Assembly (NCBI GenBank): GCA_041746975.1
Contig: JBGTGB010000074.1
Coordinates: forward strand, 1-22,164
Source: Haliea sp041746975
GTDB lineage: Bacteria > Pseudomonadota > Gammaproteobacteria > Pseudomonadales > Halieaceae
Direction of reading: 5' to 3'
DNA: 22,164 bases
Shown here: piece by piece, positions 1 to 8,937 of the stretch
How the letters are laid out: each line of letters opens with the position of its first letter
Numbering within the stretch: position 1 is the first letter of the stretch
The notes under the pieces: generated by a model
The model's database searches: none
What the model was told of the DNA's origin: nothing
What the model saw: the letters and a program-made list of their open reading frames with translations, nothing else
Made by a program: the position numbers and the translations under genes

Positions 1-1
1 C

Positions 2-403
2 ATCCCGGTATTGGACGACAGGCTCGACACCCCCAGCATGCGGGACTTCACCGACACTCCGATCTGGCACCGGGCCAACGCGGAACAAAGCTGGGACTAC
101 TACCTGGGCAGTAACTTTGCGCGCGGAGCCGACAATGTCCCGGCCCTGGCCGCTCCTGCCCGGGAACAGAATCTGGCCGGCCTGCCCCCCGCCTGCATCA
201 CCGCCATGGAATTCGACCCGTTGCGGGACGAGTCGCTGATCTATGCCCAGCGCCTGCTGGCGGCGGGAGTGTCTACCGAGATCCACTGCTACCCCGGCAC
301 CTTTCACGGCTCCAGCATGGTGGTAGACGCCGCGCTCAGCAAGCGCGGCGTGGCGGACATGTTCACCGCCCTCGCCCGCGGCCTCTGCGTCGATCCGCAA
401 TAG
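2..403 (+). CDS. alpha/beta hydrolase fold-3 (HSL-type) esterase, C-terminal part
   Basis: The reading frame is open from base 2, so the gene begins upstream of the window and only about 133 C-terminal residues are visible. It opens with PVLDDRLDTPSM, typical of hormone-sensitive-lipase-family esterases just after the nucleophile region. The catalytic Asp lies in EFDPLRDES (about base 217) and the catalytic His in PGTFHGS (about base 305). The nucleophile Ser and the HGGG oxyanion motif must be upstream, so I cannot confirm them. The family hydrolyses short- to medium-chain esters and lactones in the cytoplasm. The gene ends 23 bp before an acyl-CoA ligase on the same strand. This suggests one operon in which an ester is cleaved and the released acid is activated to a CoA thioester. 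The substrate is not identifiable from sequence. Confidence 0.88.
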   Translation: MPVLDDRLDTPSMRDFTDTPIWHRANAEQSWDYYLGSNFARGADNVPALAAPAREQNLAGLPPACITAMEFDPLRDESLIYAQRLLAAGVSTEIHCYPGTFHGSSMVVDAALSKRGVADMFTALARGLCVDPQ

Positions 404-426
404 TCACTGCCAGGAGCAGCATCAAC

Positions 427-2007
427 ATGGACAACAATTCGCTCTACCACCCGCCCCTCATGCCACACCTGCTGATCGAGGGCCTCAACCGCTACAACGA
501 CCAGCCCTGTCTGTTTCTGGGCGACAAGGTCGCCACCTACCGCGAGGTGCGTGAGCGCACCAGCCAGCTGGTGCAGGCTCTGCAATCCCTGGGCCTGGGC
601 CGTGGCAGTCGGGTGGCGGTGATCTCCGGCAACCGCCCCGAGGTACTGTCCAACATCGCCGCCATGCAGCTGGCAGGCTGTATTGGCACACCCCTGCACC
701 CGCTGGGCTCGCTGGAGGACCACGCCTACGTGCTTGAGGCTGCAGAAATCGATGCCCTGGTGTTCGACCCGACCGCCTTCGACGCCCATGCCGGCGCCTT
801 GCAAAAGAGGGTGCCCGGTGTGAAGCACCTGCTCTCCTTTGGCCCCAGCGACAGCGGCATCGACTATCTGGCCCTGGCGGACGGCTTCGGGCCCCTGCCG
901 CTGGTGGCGCCGGACGTGAACCCTGAGGACATCGCCTCGGTCAACTTCACCGGTGGCACCACCGGCAAGCCCAAGGGCGTGATGAGCAGCTATCGGGTCA
1001 CCAGCTACATGACCCAGATCCAGCTGGCTGAGTGGGAATTCCCCGAAGACCTGCGGATGCTGATCGCCACGCCGCTGTCCCATGCGGCGGCCGCCTTCTT
1101 CATCCCGGTGCTGCAGAAAGGCGGCGCCTTCTACGTCATGCAAGGTTTCAGCCCCGACGGCTTCTTCGACATGATCGAGCAGCACCGTATTACGGCGACC
1201 ATGCTGGTGCCGGTCATGCTCTACTTCCTGCTGGATTCGCCGCGCGCCAAAACCGCCGACATGTCGAGCATGGAGTCCATTTTCTACGGCGCCTCGCCCA
1301 TGAGCCCGGCGCGCCTGAAGCAGGCCATCGAAATGTGGGGGCCGGTGTTCTACCAGTTCTTCGGCCAGTCCGAGGCCCCCATGGTGCTCGCCAACATGCG
1401 CCGCGCCGAACACGACCTGAGCAAGCCCGAACGACTGGCTGCCTGCGGCCGGCCCTCGCCCTGGGTCCATCTGGCGCTGCTGGACGGCGACGGCAATCCC
1501 GCGCCCGAGGGAGAGCCCGGCGAAATCTGCGTGCGCGGGCCGCTGGTGATGAGCGGCTATAAAGATATGCCGGAAGCGACCGCTGAGGCCTTTGCCGGCG
1601 GCTGGCTGCACACCGGCGATATCGGCCGGCTGGATGAGGACGGCTTCCTGCATATCGTCGACCGCACCAAGGATATGATCGTGACCGGGGGCTTCAACGT
1701 CTACCCGCGGGAAGTGGAGGATGTGCTGTCACGGCATGAGGCGGTCCAGCAGGTGGTCGTGATCGGCGTACCCGATGAGCAGTGGGGCGAGGCGGTGAAG
1801 GCGGTGGTGGTGGTCAAGCCCGGGGTAAGTGCGGACGAGGCCCTGACTGCCGCCCTGAAACAGCAGGTGAAAGACGCCAAGGGTTCGGTGCAGGCGCCCA
1901 AGACCGTGGACTTCGTCGATGCCATTCCGCTGACGCCGGTGGGCAAGCCGGACAAGAAGGCCGTGCGCGCCCGCTACTGGGGCGACCAGACCCGTGGCGT
2001 CAGCTAA
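427..2007 (+). CDS. AMP-dependent acyl-CoA synthetase/ligase (ANL superfamily)
   Basis: A 526-residue AMP-forming ligase of usual family length. The phosphate-binding loop FTGGTTGKPKG lies near residues 173-183, HTGDIG (A8 region, ATP ribose) near 395, the hinge with RTKDMIVTGGFNVYP near 413-427, and the C-terminal catalytic Lys region VGKPDKK near 505-511. All core motifs are intact, so the enzyme is probably active. It would convert a carboxylic acid, ATP and CoA to acyl-CoA, AMP and PPi in the cytoplasm. The ATG is preceded by AGGAG about ten bases upstream. It follows the hydrolase gene closely, and a REP doublet separates it from the convergent transporter gene. Given the BaiE-like dehydratase and SDRs nearby, a ring-containing or steroid-side-chain acid is possible. 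That is inference: fatty or aromatic acids would fit the motifs equally well. Confidence 0.93.
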   Translation: MDNNSLYHPPLMPHLLIEGLNRYNDQPCLFLGDKVATYREVRERTSQLVQALQSLGLGRGSRVAVISGNRPEVLSNIAAMQLAGCIGTPLHPLGSLEDHAYVLEAAEIDALVFDPTAFDAHAGALQKRVPGVKHLLSFGPSDSGIDYLALADGFGPLPLVAPDVNPEDIASVNFTGGTTGKPKGVMSSYRVTSYMTQIQLAEWEFPEDLRMLIATPLSHAAAAFFIPVLQKGGAFYVMQGFSPDGFFDMIEQHRITATMLVPVMLYFLLDSPRAKTADMSSMESIFYGASPMSPARLKQAIEMWGPVFYQFFGQSEAPMVLANMRRAEHDLSKPERLAACGRPSPWVHLALLDGDGNPAPEGEPGEICVRGPLVMSGYKDMPEATAEAFAGGWLHTGDIGRLDEDGFLHIVDRTKDMIVTGGFNVYPREVEDVLSRHEAVQQVVVIGVPDEQWGEAVKAVVVVKPGVSADEALTAALKQQVKDAKGSVQAPKTVDFVDAIPLTPVGKPDKKAVRARYWGDQTRGVS

Positions 2008-2027
2008 CCACTCTGATATCTGGAAAC

Positions 2028-2124
2028 TTGTGGGAGCCCGCTGGCCCAGGCCACCCTCTCTGTCCGCTGCGCGGCCATTCACCTTGTCCGCGGGCGATGA
2101 TCGCGCGGGGACCGCGCTCCTACA
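2028..2124. repeat. REP doublet (REPIN/BIME-like) between convergent genes
   Basis: Two GC-rich REP-like units face each other. The plus strand has TTGTGGGAGCCCGCTGGCCC from 2028. The minus strand has TGTAGGAGCGCGGTCCCCGC from 2124, followed by further GC-rich dyad. TGTRGGAGC heads are the hallmark of Pseudomonas-type REP sequences, usually mobilised as inverted pairs by a RAYT transposase. The pair sits between the ends of the ligase and transporter genes and may act as a transcription barrier. The TAG stop of the transporter lies inside the right-hand REP head. No RAYT gene is in the window. Confidence 0.7.
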
Positions 2125-3004
2125 TCAGCGGCCTTTTGCGCCGCAGACGTACCACCCCGGTGGCGATGCCGGTGCCCAGCAGGGTCACCACCATGCCCAC
2201 CAGCACCTGCAGGCTGATGGATTCGCCGAGCAGCAGGAAACCCCAGGCCAGGGCGCTGACCGGTACCAGCATGGTCACAGTGGAAGCAGCCGTGGCGCCC
2301 GCGCTGGCCAGCAGCTTGAAGTACAGCAGCAGCGCCGCGGCAGTGCTCAGCGCCGCCAGTCCCAGGGCCGCGCCCCAGGCGATATCACTGACCGGCGCTG
2401 CTGGCCACAGCAGCACACCCGGAATCAGCAACACCACGGCCGCTGCCGCACAGCTGCCAGCAGCCAAGACCCGGCTCGGCAGGTGCGACAGGCGGGTACG
2501 TGAATAGTTGCCGCCAAAGCCATAGCACAGAGTGGCACCCAACGCCGCCAGAATAAACCAGCCGTCGCCACCGGCACTGAAATCGAGCCGTCCCCCAGAC
2601 AGCACCGCCACTCCGATCAGGGCCAGAGTAAGGCCCCAAACCTGCTGGCGCAGGATAGCGGTGGTAAAGAACGCAGCCCCGATCAAGGCAGTGGCGATGG
2701 GGGTGGCCGCATTGATCAGGGAGGTAAATCCGGCTTCCAGGCGCGTGGTGGCCAGGGCAAGCAGGGTATAGGGCAGCGCCGAGGTGGTCAGACCGAGCAC
2801 AAACAGCGGCCCCAGGTTCTGCCGCAGCAGACGCAGGTACTCGGGGTTGGCCAGCAGCGGCGCCAACAACAGCGCTCCCAGCGTCATGCGCAGGAAAATC
2901 AGGCTGACCGCCCCGAACTCAGGGGCCGCCACGCGCATGAAGATGAACGAGAAGCCCCAGAGCGATGACAGCAGGAGCAGGCGCAGGGTGTCGGCAAGCG
3001 ACAT
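2120..3004 (-). CDS. EamA/DMT-family inner-membrane transporter
   Basis: A 294-residue very hydrophobic protein with about ten predicted membrane segments in two five-helix halves, the EamA (RhaT/DMT) architecture. The N-terminus MSLADTLRLLLLSSLWGFSF and the internal LRMTLGALLLAPL are typical. I chose the ATG at 3004 because GAGG lies eight bases upstream and it gives normal family length. A longer frame exists but adds an arginine-rich, non-conserved leader. It lies 82 bp after the SDR at 3087-4043 and probably ends the leftward transcription unit. The family exports or exchanges small metabolites, and the substrate cannot be predicted. Its last codons (RRKRPLM, then TAG) run into a REP element, so the C-terminus may have been reshaped by REP insertion. 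Confidence 0.9.
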   Translation of the reverse strand: MSLADTLRLLLLSSLWGFSFIFMRVAAPEFGAVSLIFLRMTLGALLLAPLLANPEYLRLLRQNLGPLFVLGLTTSALPYTLLALATTRLEAGFTSLINAATPIATALIGAAFFTTAILRQQVWGLTLALIGVAVLSGGRLDFSAGGDGWFILAALGATLCYGFGGNYSRTRLSHLPSRVLAAGSCAAAAVVLLIPGVLLWPAAPVSDIAWGAALGLAALSTAAALLLYFKLLASAGATAASTVTMLVPVSALAWGFLLLGESISLQVLVGMVVTLLGTGIATGVVRLRRKRPLM

Positions 3005-3086
3005 GGGATGGCCTCTGGCGCAAAAAGCCAAGCTTACGGCACAGGGTCTGGTGAAGAAAGCCAGTGCCAGGAGCCTCGCTCTCAGC

Positions 3087-4043
3087 TTACCAGTCGAACC
3101 GACTGCCCACCCATTCTTCAGAAAGCTTCCATAGCTTCTCCGCGCCCTCACGATCCACCGCCCAAGGTGCATAGCCACTGGCTGCCAAGCCCTCTCCCTG
3201 GACGGGCACACCGACACCGCAGTCCTCCAGATAGAGACCGCCCCTGCCTGTCAGGGCAGAACTGGTAGCCGCCCAGACCGTGGTCGCAGCCCCCTGGGGC
3301 ATCGACTTGAAAGCTAGCCCGGGTGCCTCATCTGAACCGCCCAGCATCCCCTGGAGTTCTTCCTCCGACATATATCGGCTGAGCTCCGTGTGCACGGCGC
3401 CGGGGTGAACTGCCAGGGCACCTAGCCCGCGGTCGCCCAGGCGCTCGTAAAGAGCAATTGCATGCCAGATGTTGGCCGTCTTGGATTGACCATAGGCCAG
3501 CCACCTGTCGTAGGGGCGGTGCTTAAAATGGGGGTCATCAAAGTCTACCGGCCCAAACTGATGACCACCGGAAGTCAGATTGATAACCCTGGGAGCAGGA
3601 GCCTGCAGCAGTGTCTGTACCAATTCGCCGGTGAGCAGAAAATGCCCGATATGGTTAACGGCGAGCTGCCACTCCCAGCCCTGGGCTGTGCGTTGCAGCG
3701 GACAAGCCATAACACCCGCGTTGTTAATCAGCAGATCCAGGCGAGACCGGGAAAACCTCACGTTCTCGGCACACTTACGAATGCTGGCTGGGTCAGAGAG
3801 GTCCAGCGACATGAATACAAGGTCGGCTTTAGGTGACTCCTGCAGTATGGCTGCCATGGCCTCGCGGGTCTTCTGTTCATCCCGGGCAGCCATTATCACC
3901 GTTGCACCGGCCAGCGCCAGACTGCGCGCTGTTTCCACACCCAGGCCGGAGGAGGCGCCCGTGATCAGTGCACTCCGGCCGTGCAGATCGACTCCCTGCA
4001 TGACCTCATCCGTAGTGCTATCGGCCGAGAAACTGTCTTCCAC
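3087..4043 (-). CDS. Short-chain dehydrogenase/reductase (retinol dehydrogenase/WWOX-like)
   Basis: A 318-residue classical SDR with the nucleotide-binding TGASSGLG at about 28-35, NNAG at about 107-110, a Ser in INLTSGGHQ and the catalytic YGQSK at about 184-188. The FSADSTTDEV leader before the Rossmann fold and the extended C-terminus are typical of the WWOX/retinol-dehydrogenase-like subgroup, which oxidises or reduces lipophilic alcohols and ketones with NAD(P). I chose GTG at 4043 because GGGGAG lies eight bases upstream and the conserved leader begins just after it. A TTG two codons upstream is possible, and an upstream start at 4112 would overlap the previous gene by 53 bp. It follows SDR 4060-4812 by 16 bp, so the two are likely co-transcribed. 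The substrate is unknown. Confidence 0.88.
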   Translation of the reverse strand: MEDSFSADSTTDEVMQGVDLHGRSALITGASSGLGVETARSLALAGATVIMAARDEQKTREAMAAILQESPKADLVFMSLDLSDPASIRKCAENVRFSRSRLDLLINNAGVMACPLQRTAQGWEWQLAVNHIGHFLLTGELVQTLLQAPAPRVINLTSGGHQFGPVDFDDPHFKHRPYDRWLAYGQSKTANIWHAIALYERLGDRGLGALAVHPGAVHTELSRYMSEEELQGMLGGSDEAPGLAFKSMPQGAATTVWAATSSALTGRGGLYLEDCGVGVPVQGEGLAASGYAPWAVDREGAEKLWKLSEEWVGSRFDW

Positions 4044-4059
4044 CGTCAACTCTCCCCGA

Positions 4060-4812
4060 TCAACCCAGGAAGGCCTGGCCGCCATCCAGCCCGATGCTCT
4101 GTCCATTGACATAGGCTGAATCGGGGCCGCACAACATCGCTACAAAGCGCCCGATATCAGACTCACAGTCTCCCACCCGTCGTTGCGGAATCGTCTGGAA
4201 AAAATGTTCGGCCTCTTCAGGGCGGTTATCGATCCACCACGCCAATGCAGGCGATGAGGCCAAGGGAAGGATCACATTGGTGCGTATGCCCTCTGGCCCC
4301 CATTCGCAGGCAGCCGCCCGACTCAGGGAGCGTATCGCTTCTTTACAGGCAGCGTAGGCGCCATAGCCCGACATATCCCAGCGCTTTCCCGCAGCCGTGC
4401 CCAGATTGATAATGACGCCATCACCCTTCAGGTGCGGGTAGCAAAGCTTCATCAGCCTGAATGTTGCCAGGGGCCCGGATTCCCAGCCGCTGTTAAGCTG
4501 CTCCTCTTCGATTTCCAGAAGTGTGCCGAGGGGGACTTCCTGGGCATTGTTGACCAGGATGTTGATACCACCGTACTGATCGATCACCGCTTGCACGCAG
4601 TCCTGCAATGATTTCTCAGACTTGACGTCGCACTGGATTGGAGTGGCGTCGCCGCCGGCTTCGACAATTGACTGGCAGGTCGCCTCCAGCTTGTCCAGGG
4701 TACGACCAGCAACCGCTACTCTGGCCCCGGCCCTGGCCAGTTCAACCGCGATACCCTGCCCTACACCCTGGCCCGCACCGGTAACCAGTGCCACTTTACC
4801 TTTTAACTTCAT
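4060..4812 (-). CDS. Short-chain dehydrogenase/reductase with altered active-site motif
   Basis: A 250-residue classical SDR of FabG-like length. It has TGAGQGVGQG at residues 11-20, the catalytic YAACK at 153-157 and the C-terminal VNGQSIGLDGG. Two motif positions differ from the norm: NNAG reads NNAQ (88-91), and the segment holding the catalytic Ser reads NLGTAAG, with Thr139 where Ser is usual. Thr can replace Ser in some SDRs, so activity is possible but not certain. The ATG at 4812 has a strong GGAGG five bases upstream. An in-frame TTG at 4824 lies above that site and is unlikely. It sits between the TonB-dependent receptor and another SDR on the same strand. Confidence 0.9.
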   Translation of the reverse strand: MKLKGKVALVTGAGQGVGQGIAVELARAGARVAVAGRTLDKLEATCQSIVEAGGDATPIQCDVKSEKSLQDCVQAVIDQYGGINILVNNAQEVPLGTLLEIEEEQLNSGWESGPLATFRLMKLCYPHLKGDGVIINLGTAAGKRWDMSGYGAYAACKEAIRSLSRAAACEWGPEGIRTNVILPLASSPALAWWIDNRPEEAEHFFQTIPQRRVGDCESDIGRFVAMLCGPDSAYVNGQSIGLDGGQAFLG

Positions 4813-4880
4813 TCTTTCCTCCAAGTCTCTCGTTGTTGACGGCGGCCACCATCAGCGCGCTGTCGGGCTCTCTTGTTTCT

Positions 4881-7178
4881 CTAGTGAAACCGCAGGACGG
4901 CCTCAAGTCCATAGGTGCGTGGGTCGCCAAAAAAACTCACCGTCCAGGGGCCGAAGGGGATGGTATTCAGTCGATACTCCTCATCGGTCAGATTCTTTCC
5001 CCACAGGGCCAGGCTCAGCGTGCTGTCACTACCCACAGGAATATCCAGCAGCGACAATCTCCCATTGAGAACACCGTAGCTGTCTATCATGGACGTTGCG
5101 TTTTGCTCGGGGGTCACGTACGGCTCGTAATCATCACTGTAAGTGTAGTCCAGGCGACCGTTCAGATTACCCCAACTGGCCCGAACAAAAGTGTACTCGG
5201 CGCTGAGATTAAAATTGTACTCCGGCGCATACTGGTTTGCCCGCTCATTCTTGCGATTGACCTCCCGTCCCAGCGCAGCATCGAACTCGTTGTATTCCTT
5301 GTACTCGGAATCGAGATAGCCGACGTTTGCGGTGAGCAAGAGATCTGCTGTCGGCTGGAACAATACCTCCAGCTCCAGGCCCTTCTTCACAGCCTCACCG
5401 GCATTGCGAATGACAGTTGACGCTGAAGAGCCACTGGTAAAGACCGAAAGCTGCAGGTCGGTTTCATCGTTGTAGAAAGCAGCGGCATTGAGCTGTAAGC
5501 GGTTATCCAGCAAGCGGGACTTGAACCCCAGCTCCCAGGCATCTACCTCCTCCGGATCATAGCCGTCCACGAATCCCGCGAGTGAATCCGCCTCGCCATT
5601 GAAGCCGCCGGCCTTCCATCCCCTGGAGTACTTCGCGTAGGCCTGCAGCTCATCGCTGAAGTCATAGCCCAGGATGAAGGTCGGCGCCACGTTGGTCCAT
5701 CTGTCATCAGCAGCGCCCTCGAAGTCCCCCGGGTGGATGATGTAGGAATCCTTTTTCTCCCTGGACCATCTGACCCCGGCTGTCACCGTAAGCTTGTCCT
5801 GCAATACTCGCGGGCGATAGTCGGCCTGGCCATACAATGCCAGCTGCTTTGCTTCCAGACCGTATTGGTAGTCAAGTGTGAATGGACCCAGGAACGAGTT
5901 CAGGGGGATCAGTGGATTGACTACGTCCGCTTCTTCCTCAAAGGCGTAAATGCCAAAAACATAGTTGAAGCGATCGGCGGAGCTCAGTACCTGGAATTCG
6001 TGTGAGGTTTGTTCATAGTCCTCATCGATTTCAGAGTGGAATAATGAAAATGGCGTGCCGTCGTTGTCATCGCTTTGCACAAAGTTCATTTCACGGCGGT
6101 TGCCGATGTAGCGTACTGACAGGTCCCCCAGGGCCCCCACGACGCCTACGTCATAGTTCAGTGTCAAGGTATGACTCGCGGCGTCAAAAGCTTCCATAGC
6201 GAGGTAGTCCGTGCTGATGCGGCGCGCGTTCCTGTTTTCAGGAACGATAAAACTGGCGAGATCTGCGGGAATGGGTATTCCAAGATTGAAATTATTGGGA
6301 TCGACGTGGGTCAGCTGCTCCTTGGACGAGGTATTGTCCGCATCACTCTTGTCATAGGTGTAGCGCGCTGAGAGTCGATCACTCACGTCCCACAGCAGAT
6401 CAACCCTTGCCGACCAGCGGTCAAGTTCATTGAAGGCGTCATTGCTGCTGCGAGGATTGGCCGGTATCCGGGCACCCGGCACGAACGGACTGGCAATGGT
6501 ACTGCCTTGGGGCGGCGGCACGTTGTCATACAGCCCATCACGCTGCTCCGCGCCATAGGAAAGCTTGGCCTTGATGTCACCCATACCGCCCACGGCAAGC
6601 GCCGGCAGATCAACAGCAAGATAGCCCTCACTGTAGTCAAAGTTGCCGAAGCCGGCACGAGCAGTCATCCCAAACTCGCCGCTTGGCCTGGTAGTAATCA
6701 GGTTCACCGCCCCACCAATCGTGTTTTTTCCGTACAGCGTGCCCTGGGGACCGCGCAGAACTTCGATTCGCTCCAGCTCCGTTACCCGAAATATATTCCC
6801 GGATATCTTGCCGACATACACATTGTCCAGATAGATGCCGACCGTGGGCTCCCAGGTGATTGCCGGGTTAGAGGTTACCGATCCGCGTATCGCGACAGCT
6901 GCCTTGCCGGTGTTGGTGGGCATGGCTGCTATCTTGACGTTGGGCACGATGGTTCCCAGGTCAGTGATGTCCTGAATGCCCCGCTGCTCGAGCTCATGAG
7001 CCCCGAATGCGGTAATCGCTATGGGGGTATCCTGCAGGGTTTGCTCACGTTTCTGCGCGGTTACCACGACCTCCTCAAGCGTCACGGACTGAGCGTGCAC
7101 CGTGCCAGCGAGCGCACTCGCCAGCGCAGCAGCCATAAGAGTCTTCGGACGGGAAATGGAATGCTTGTTATTGTACAT
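4881..7178 (-). CDS. TonB-dependent outer-membrane receptor
   Basis: A 765-residue receptor. A signal peptide covers about residues 1-29 (hydrophobic MAAALASALAG, cleavage near VHA-Q). A TonB-box-like segment, TLEEVVVTAQKR, follows. The plug has conserved LERIEVLRGPQGTLYGKNTIGGAVN, split here as LERIEVLRGPQ and TLYGKNTIGGAVN. A beta-barrel then runs to a C-terminus ending in LRFH. Such receptors of the Caulobacter/sphingomonad style import hydrophobic or oligomeric nutrients across the outer membrane with TonB-ExbBD energy, which is encoded elsewhere. The ATG at 7178 has GGAGAG just upstream. Lying inside a run of SDR genes, it probably imports the substrate that the cluster degrades. Nothing in it points to siderophores specifically. 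Confidence 0.95.
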   Translation of the reverse strand: MYNNKHSISRPKTLMAAALASALAGTVHAQSVTLEEVVVTAQKREQTLQDTPIAITAFGAHELEQRGIQDITDLGTIVPNVKIAAMPTNTGKAAVAIRGSVTSNPAITWEPTVGIYLDNVYVGKISGNIFRVTELERIEVLRGPQGTLYGKNTIGGAVNLITTRPSGEFGMTARAGFGNFDYSEGYLAVDLPALAVGGMGDIKAKLSYGAEQRDGLYDNVPPPQGSTIASPFVPGARIPANPRSSNDAFNELDRWSARVDLLWDVSDRLSARYTYDKSDADNTSSKEQLTHVDPNNFNLGIPIPADLASFIVPENRNARRISTDYLAMEAFDAASHTLTLNYDVGVVGALGDLSVRYIGNRREMNFVQSDDNDGTPFSLFHSEIDEDYEQTSHEFQVLSSADRFNYVFGIYAFEEEADVVNPLIPLNSFLGPFTLDYQYGLEAKQLALYGQADYRPRVLQDKLTVTAGVRWSREKKDSYIIHPGDFEGAADDRWTNVAPTFILGYDFSDELQAYAKYSRGWKAGGFNGEADSLAGFVDGYDPEEVDAWELGFKSRLLDNRLQLNAAAFYNDETDLQLSVFTSGSSASTVIRNAGEAVKKGLELEVLFQPTADLLLTANVGYLDSEYKEYNEFDAALGREVNRKNERANQYAPEYNFNLSAEYTFVRASWGNLNGRLDYTYSDDYEPYVTPEQNATSMIDSYGVLNGRLSLLDIPVGSDSTLSLALWGKNLTDEEYRLNTIPFGPWTVSFFGDPRTYGLEAVLRFH

Positions 7179-7241
7179 GTGTCTCTCCACTCGCTTTGAT
7201 GACTAATGTGAACCTACGTTTACCACTCTTAGCGTTACCCC

Positions 7242-8096
7242 CTAGTCCTCGGCCATAATGCGTGCATGCAGGTCCTTGTCAGTGATAAAGACCGGGATGT
7301 TGTTGCTGTCGTTATACGGCGCCCTGGCCAGGGCCCCACCATCTACTCGAATCACCTCACCACTGATGTAGCTGGCCAGATCCGAAAGGAGAAAGGCGAC
7401 GGTGGCGGCAATTTCTTCGGGCTCACCACAGCGACCGAGCGGTACTGCCGCTCTGGCAGCCTCTTCCACTCCCTCAGCCCAGCGCCTTGCCTCGGCACTC
7501 ATGATCGTTCCGCAGGACACCGCATTGACGCGAATTCCAGCACTGCCCCATTCGACGGCCATGGTGCGCGTCAGGTTATTGAGGGCCGCTTTCGCCGCAG
7601 CGTAGCCAGCGCCATAGGGCATGGATATCAGGCCAGTGGACGAAGTGATATTGACGATGGCGCCTGGCGAACTCCGCTCCTTCAAACTGCGCGCCACGGC
7701 TATCGATAGCGTCAGTGCCGACGTGAGATTAAAGTCCAGGAGATTCTTGAAGTTTGCTTCGGTTTCCGCCGCCAACAACGGCGCCATCTGCTCCATGCTC
7801 TGGAAACCGCCTACGACATTGACCAGCCCGTCGACTGGACCGGCTGCGGACTCTACCTGCTGGAGCACCCTCTGCGCTGCACCCTCCTGCAGCAGATCCT
7901 CGACCAGGAGCAGGTGGTCTGTACCGCTGCGGCCAAGCTCATCGCGTATCGCATCGAATGCACTGTCGGACTTGTCCACGCCGACAACCCGGGCGCCCGC
8001 CTGGGCCAACATCAGGGCAATCGCACTGCCTATGCCGCCGCCACCCGCGCCGGCGACAACGACAACGCGCCCGCCAAGATCCAGAAGTGGTTTCAC
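7242..8096 (-). CDS. Short-chain dehydrogenase/reductase, translationally coupled to upstream SDR
   Basis: A 284-residue SDR with GAGGGGIG at residues 16-23, Ser152 in NITSSTG and YAAAK at 165-169, so the catalytic set is complete. The NNAG motif is replaced by NVVGG (93-97), as in some SDR subfamilies. The C-terminus carries a tail of about 30 residues after the usual DGG. It starts with GTG in a GTGA overlap with the stop of the gene at 8093-8893, and GGAGG lies seven bases upstream, so the two are translated together and may act on successive positions of one substrate. The product is a cytoplasmic NAD(P)-dependent oxidoreductase of unknown substrate. Confidence 0.9.
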   Translation of the reverse strand: MKPLLDLGGRVVVVAGAGGGGIGSAIALMLAQAGARVVGVDKSDSAFDAIRDELGRSGTDHLLLVEDLLQEGAAQRVLQQVESAAGPVDGLVNVVGGFQSMEQMAPLLAAETEANFKNLLDFNLTSALTLSIAVARSLKERSSPGAIVNITSSTGLISMPYGAGYAAAKAALNNLTRTMAVEWGSAGIRVNAVSCGTIMSAEARRWAEGVEEAARAAVPLGRCGEPEEIAATVAFLLSDLASYISGEVIRVDGGALARAPYNDSNNIPVFITDKDLHARIMAED

Positions 8097-8893
8097 CTGT
8101 TTTCCTCCACGGCAGTTGTTCCCGGAGCTCCGGGCAGAAATGCGTGATACTTGCCCGCCAGTGACCCGCCATCCACGACAAATTGCGTCCCCGTGCAGTA
8201 GCTCGCCTCATCACTGGCAAGAAACAGGGTCAGATTGGCCACCTCTTCCGGGTGACCCGCTCGCTGCAGGGGAATATCCGTATACAGTGAGTCCACCTCG
8301 GCCGGCTGCATCCCATCCGGATTGGTCATCGGCGTATTTATGCCCCCGGGGTGAACGCTGTTGACCCGAATGCCATGCGGACCCAGCTCCAGTGCCGCCG
8401 AGCGACTCATCGCCTCCACCGCCGCCTTGCTGGCCGCGTAGGCACCGGTACCATTGGTGGGCAGCATCGCCCCTGTTGAAGAAATGTTGATGATGCAGCC
8501 ACGCCGCCCTGCCACCATCCCGGGGATAACCGCCTGCATACCGAGGAAGACTCCCTTGACGTTGATGGCCAAGAGGCGATCGAAAGTGGCTTCATCCATG
8601 TCGGCAATGGTGGCGTAGTGCAGCATTCCGGCGTTGTTCACCAGGATATCCACGGGGCCAAAACGGTCCTCGGCGAACTTGATCACCGTGTCCCAGTCCT
8701 TGCGGCTCGTCACGTCATGGCGGCAGAAGGCCGCGGTTTCGCCCAGCGATGAAGCTAGCGAACGACCGGCCTTTTCCTGCAGATCCGTAATTACTACCTG
8801 TGCGCCCGCCTCCACGAAACGCTTCGCCGTTGCGCTCCCCATACCACCGGCGCCGCCGGTAACGATGGCCACCCTGTTTGCAAGTGTTGTCAT
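8093..8893 (-). CDS. Short-chain dehydrogenase, 3-alpha/20-beta-hydroxysteroid dehydrogenase-like
   Basis: A 266-residue classical SDR: TGGAGGMG at 12-19, NNAG at 86-89, Ser139 in NISSTG and YAASK at 152-156. The stretches VFLGMQAVIPGM and VNSVHPGGINTPMT closely resemble, from memory, Streptomyces 3-alpha,20-beta-hydroxysteroid dehydrogenase and related cyclic-alcohol dehydrogenases. About 20 residues extend beyond the usual end (HAFLPGAPGTTAVEENR). The ATG has GGAG seven bases upstream. It lies 44 bp downstream of the BaiE-like gene and overlaps the next SDR by four bases. A role in oxidising a ring hydroxyl is a reasonable inference, but the resemblance does not prove a steroid substrate. 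Confidence 0.9.
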   Translation of the reverse strand: MTTLANRVAIVTGGAGGMGSATAKRFVEAGAQVVITDLQEKAGRSLASSLGETAAFCRHDVTSRKDWDTVIKFAEDRFGPVDILVNNAGMLHYATIADMDEATFDRLLAINVKGVFLGMQAVIPGMVAGRRGCIINISSTGAMLPTNGTGAYAASKAAVEAMSRSAALELGPHGIRVNSVHPGGINTPMTNPDGMQPAEVDSLYTDIPLQRAGHPEEVANLTLFLASDEASYCTGTQFVVDGGSLAGKYHAFLPGAPGTTAVEENR

Positions 8894-8937
8894 GAGCAGC
8901 TCCGTGAACTATGACGGGATCACAGTTTTCCTGTTGG

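Noticed and set aside
304..1653. Long open frame (449 codons) on the minus strand
   Set aside because: It is a mirror of the ligase gene in GC-rich DNA, with low-complexity Gly/His/Gln-rich sequence and no domain. The opposite strand has all ANL motifs.
4788..5420. Plus-strand frame of 210 codons
   Set aside because: It lies antisense to the TonB receptor and an SDR start and has no recognisable motif.
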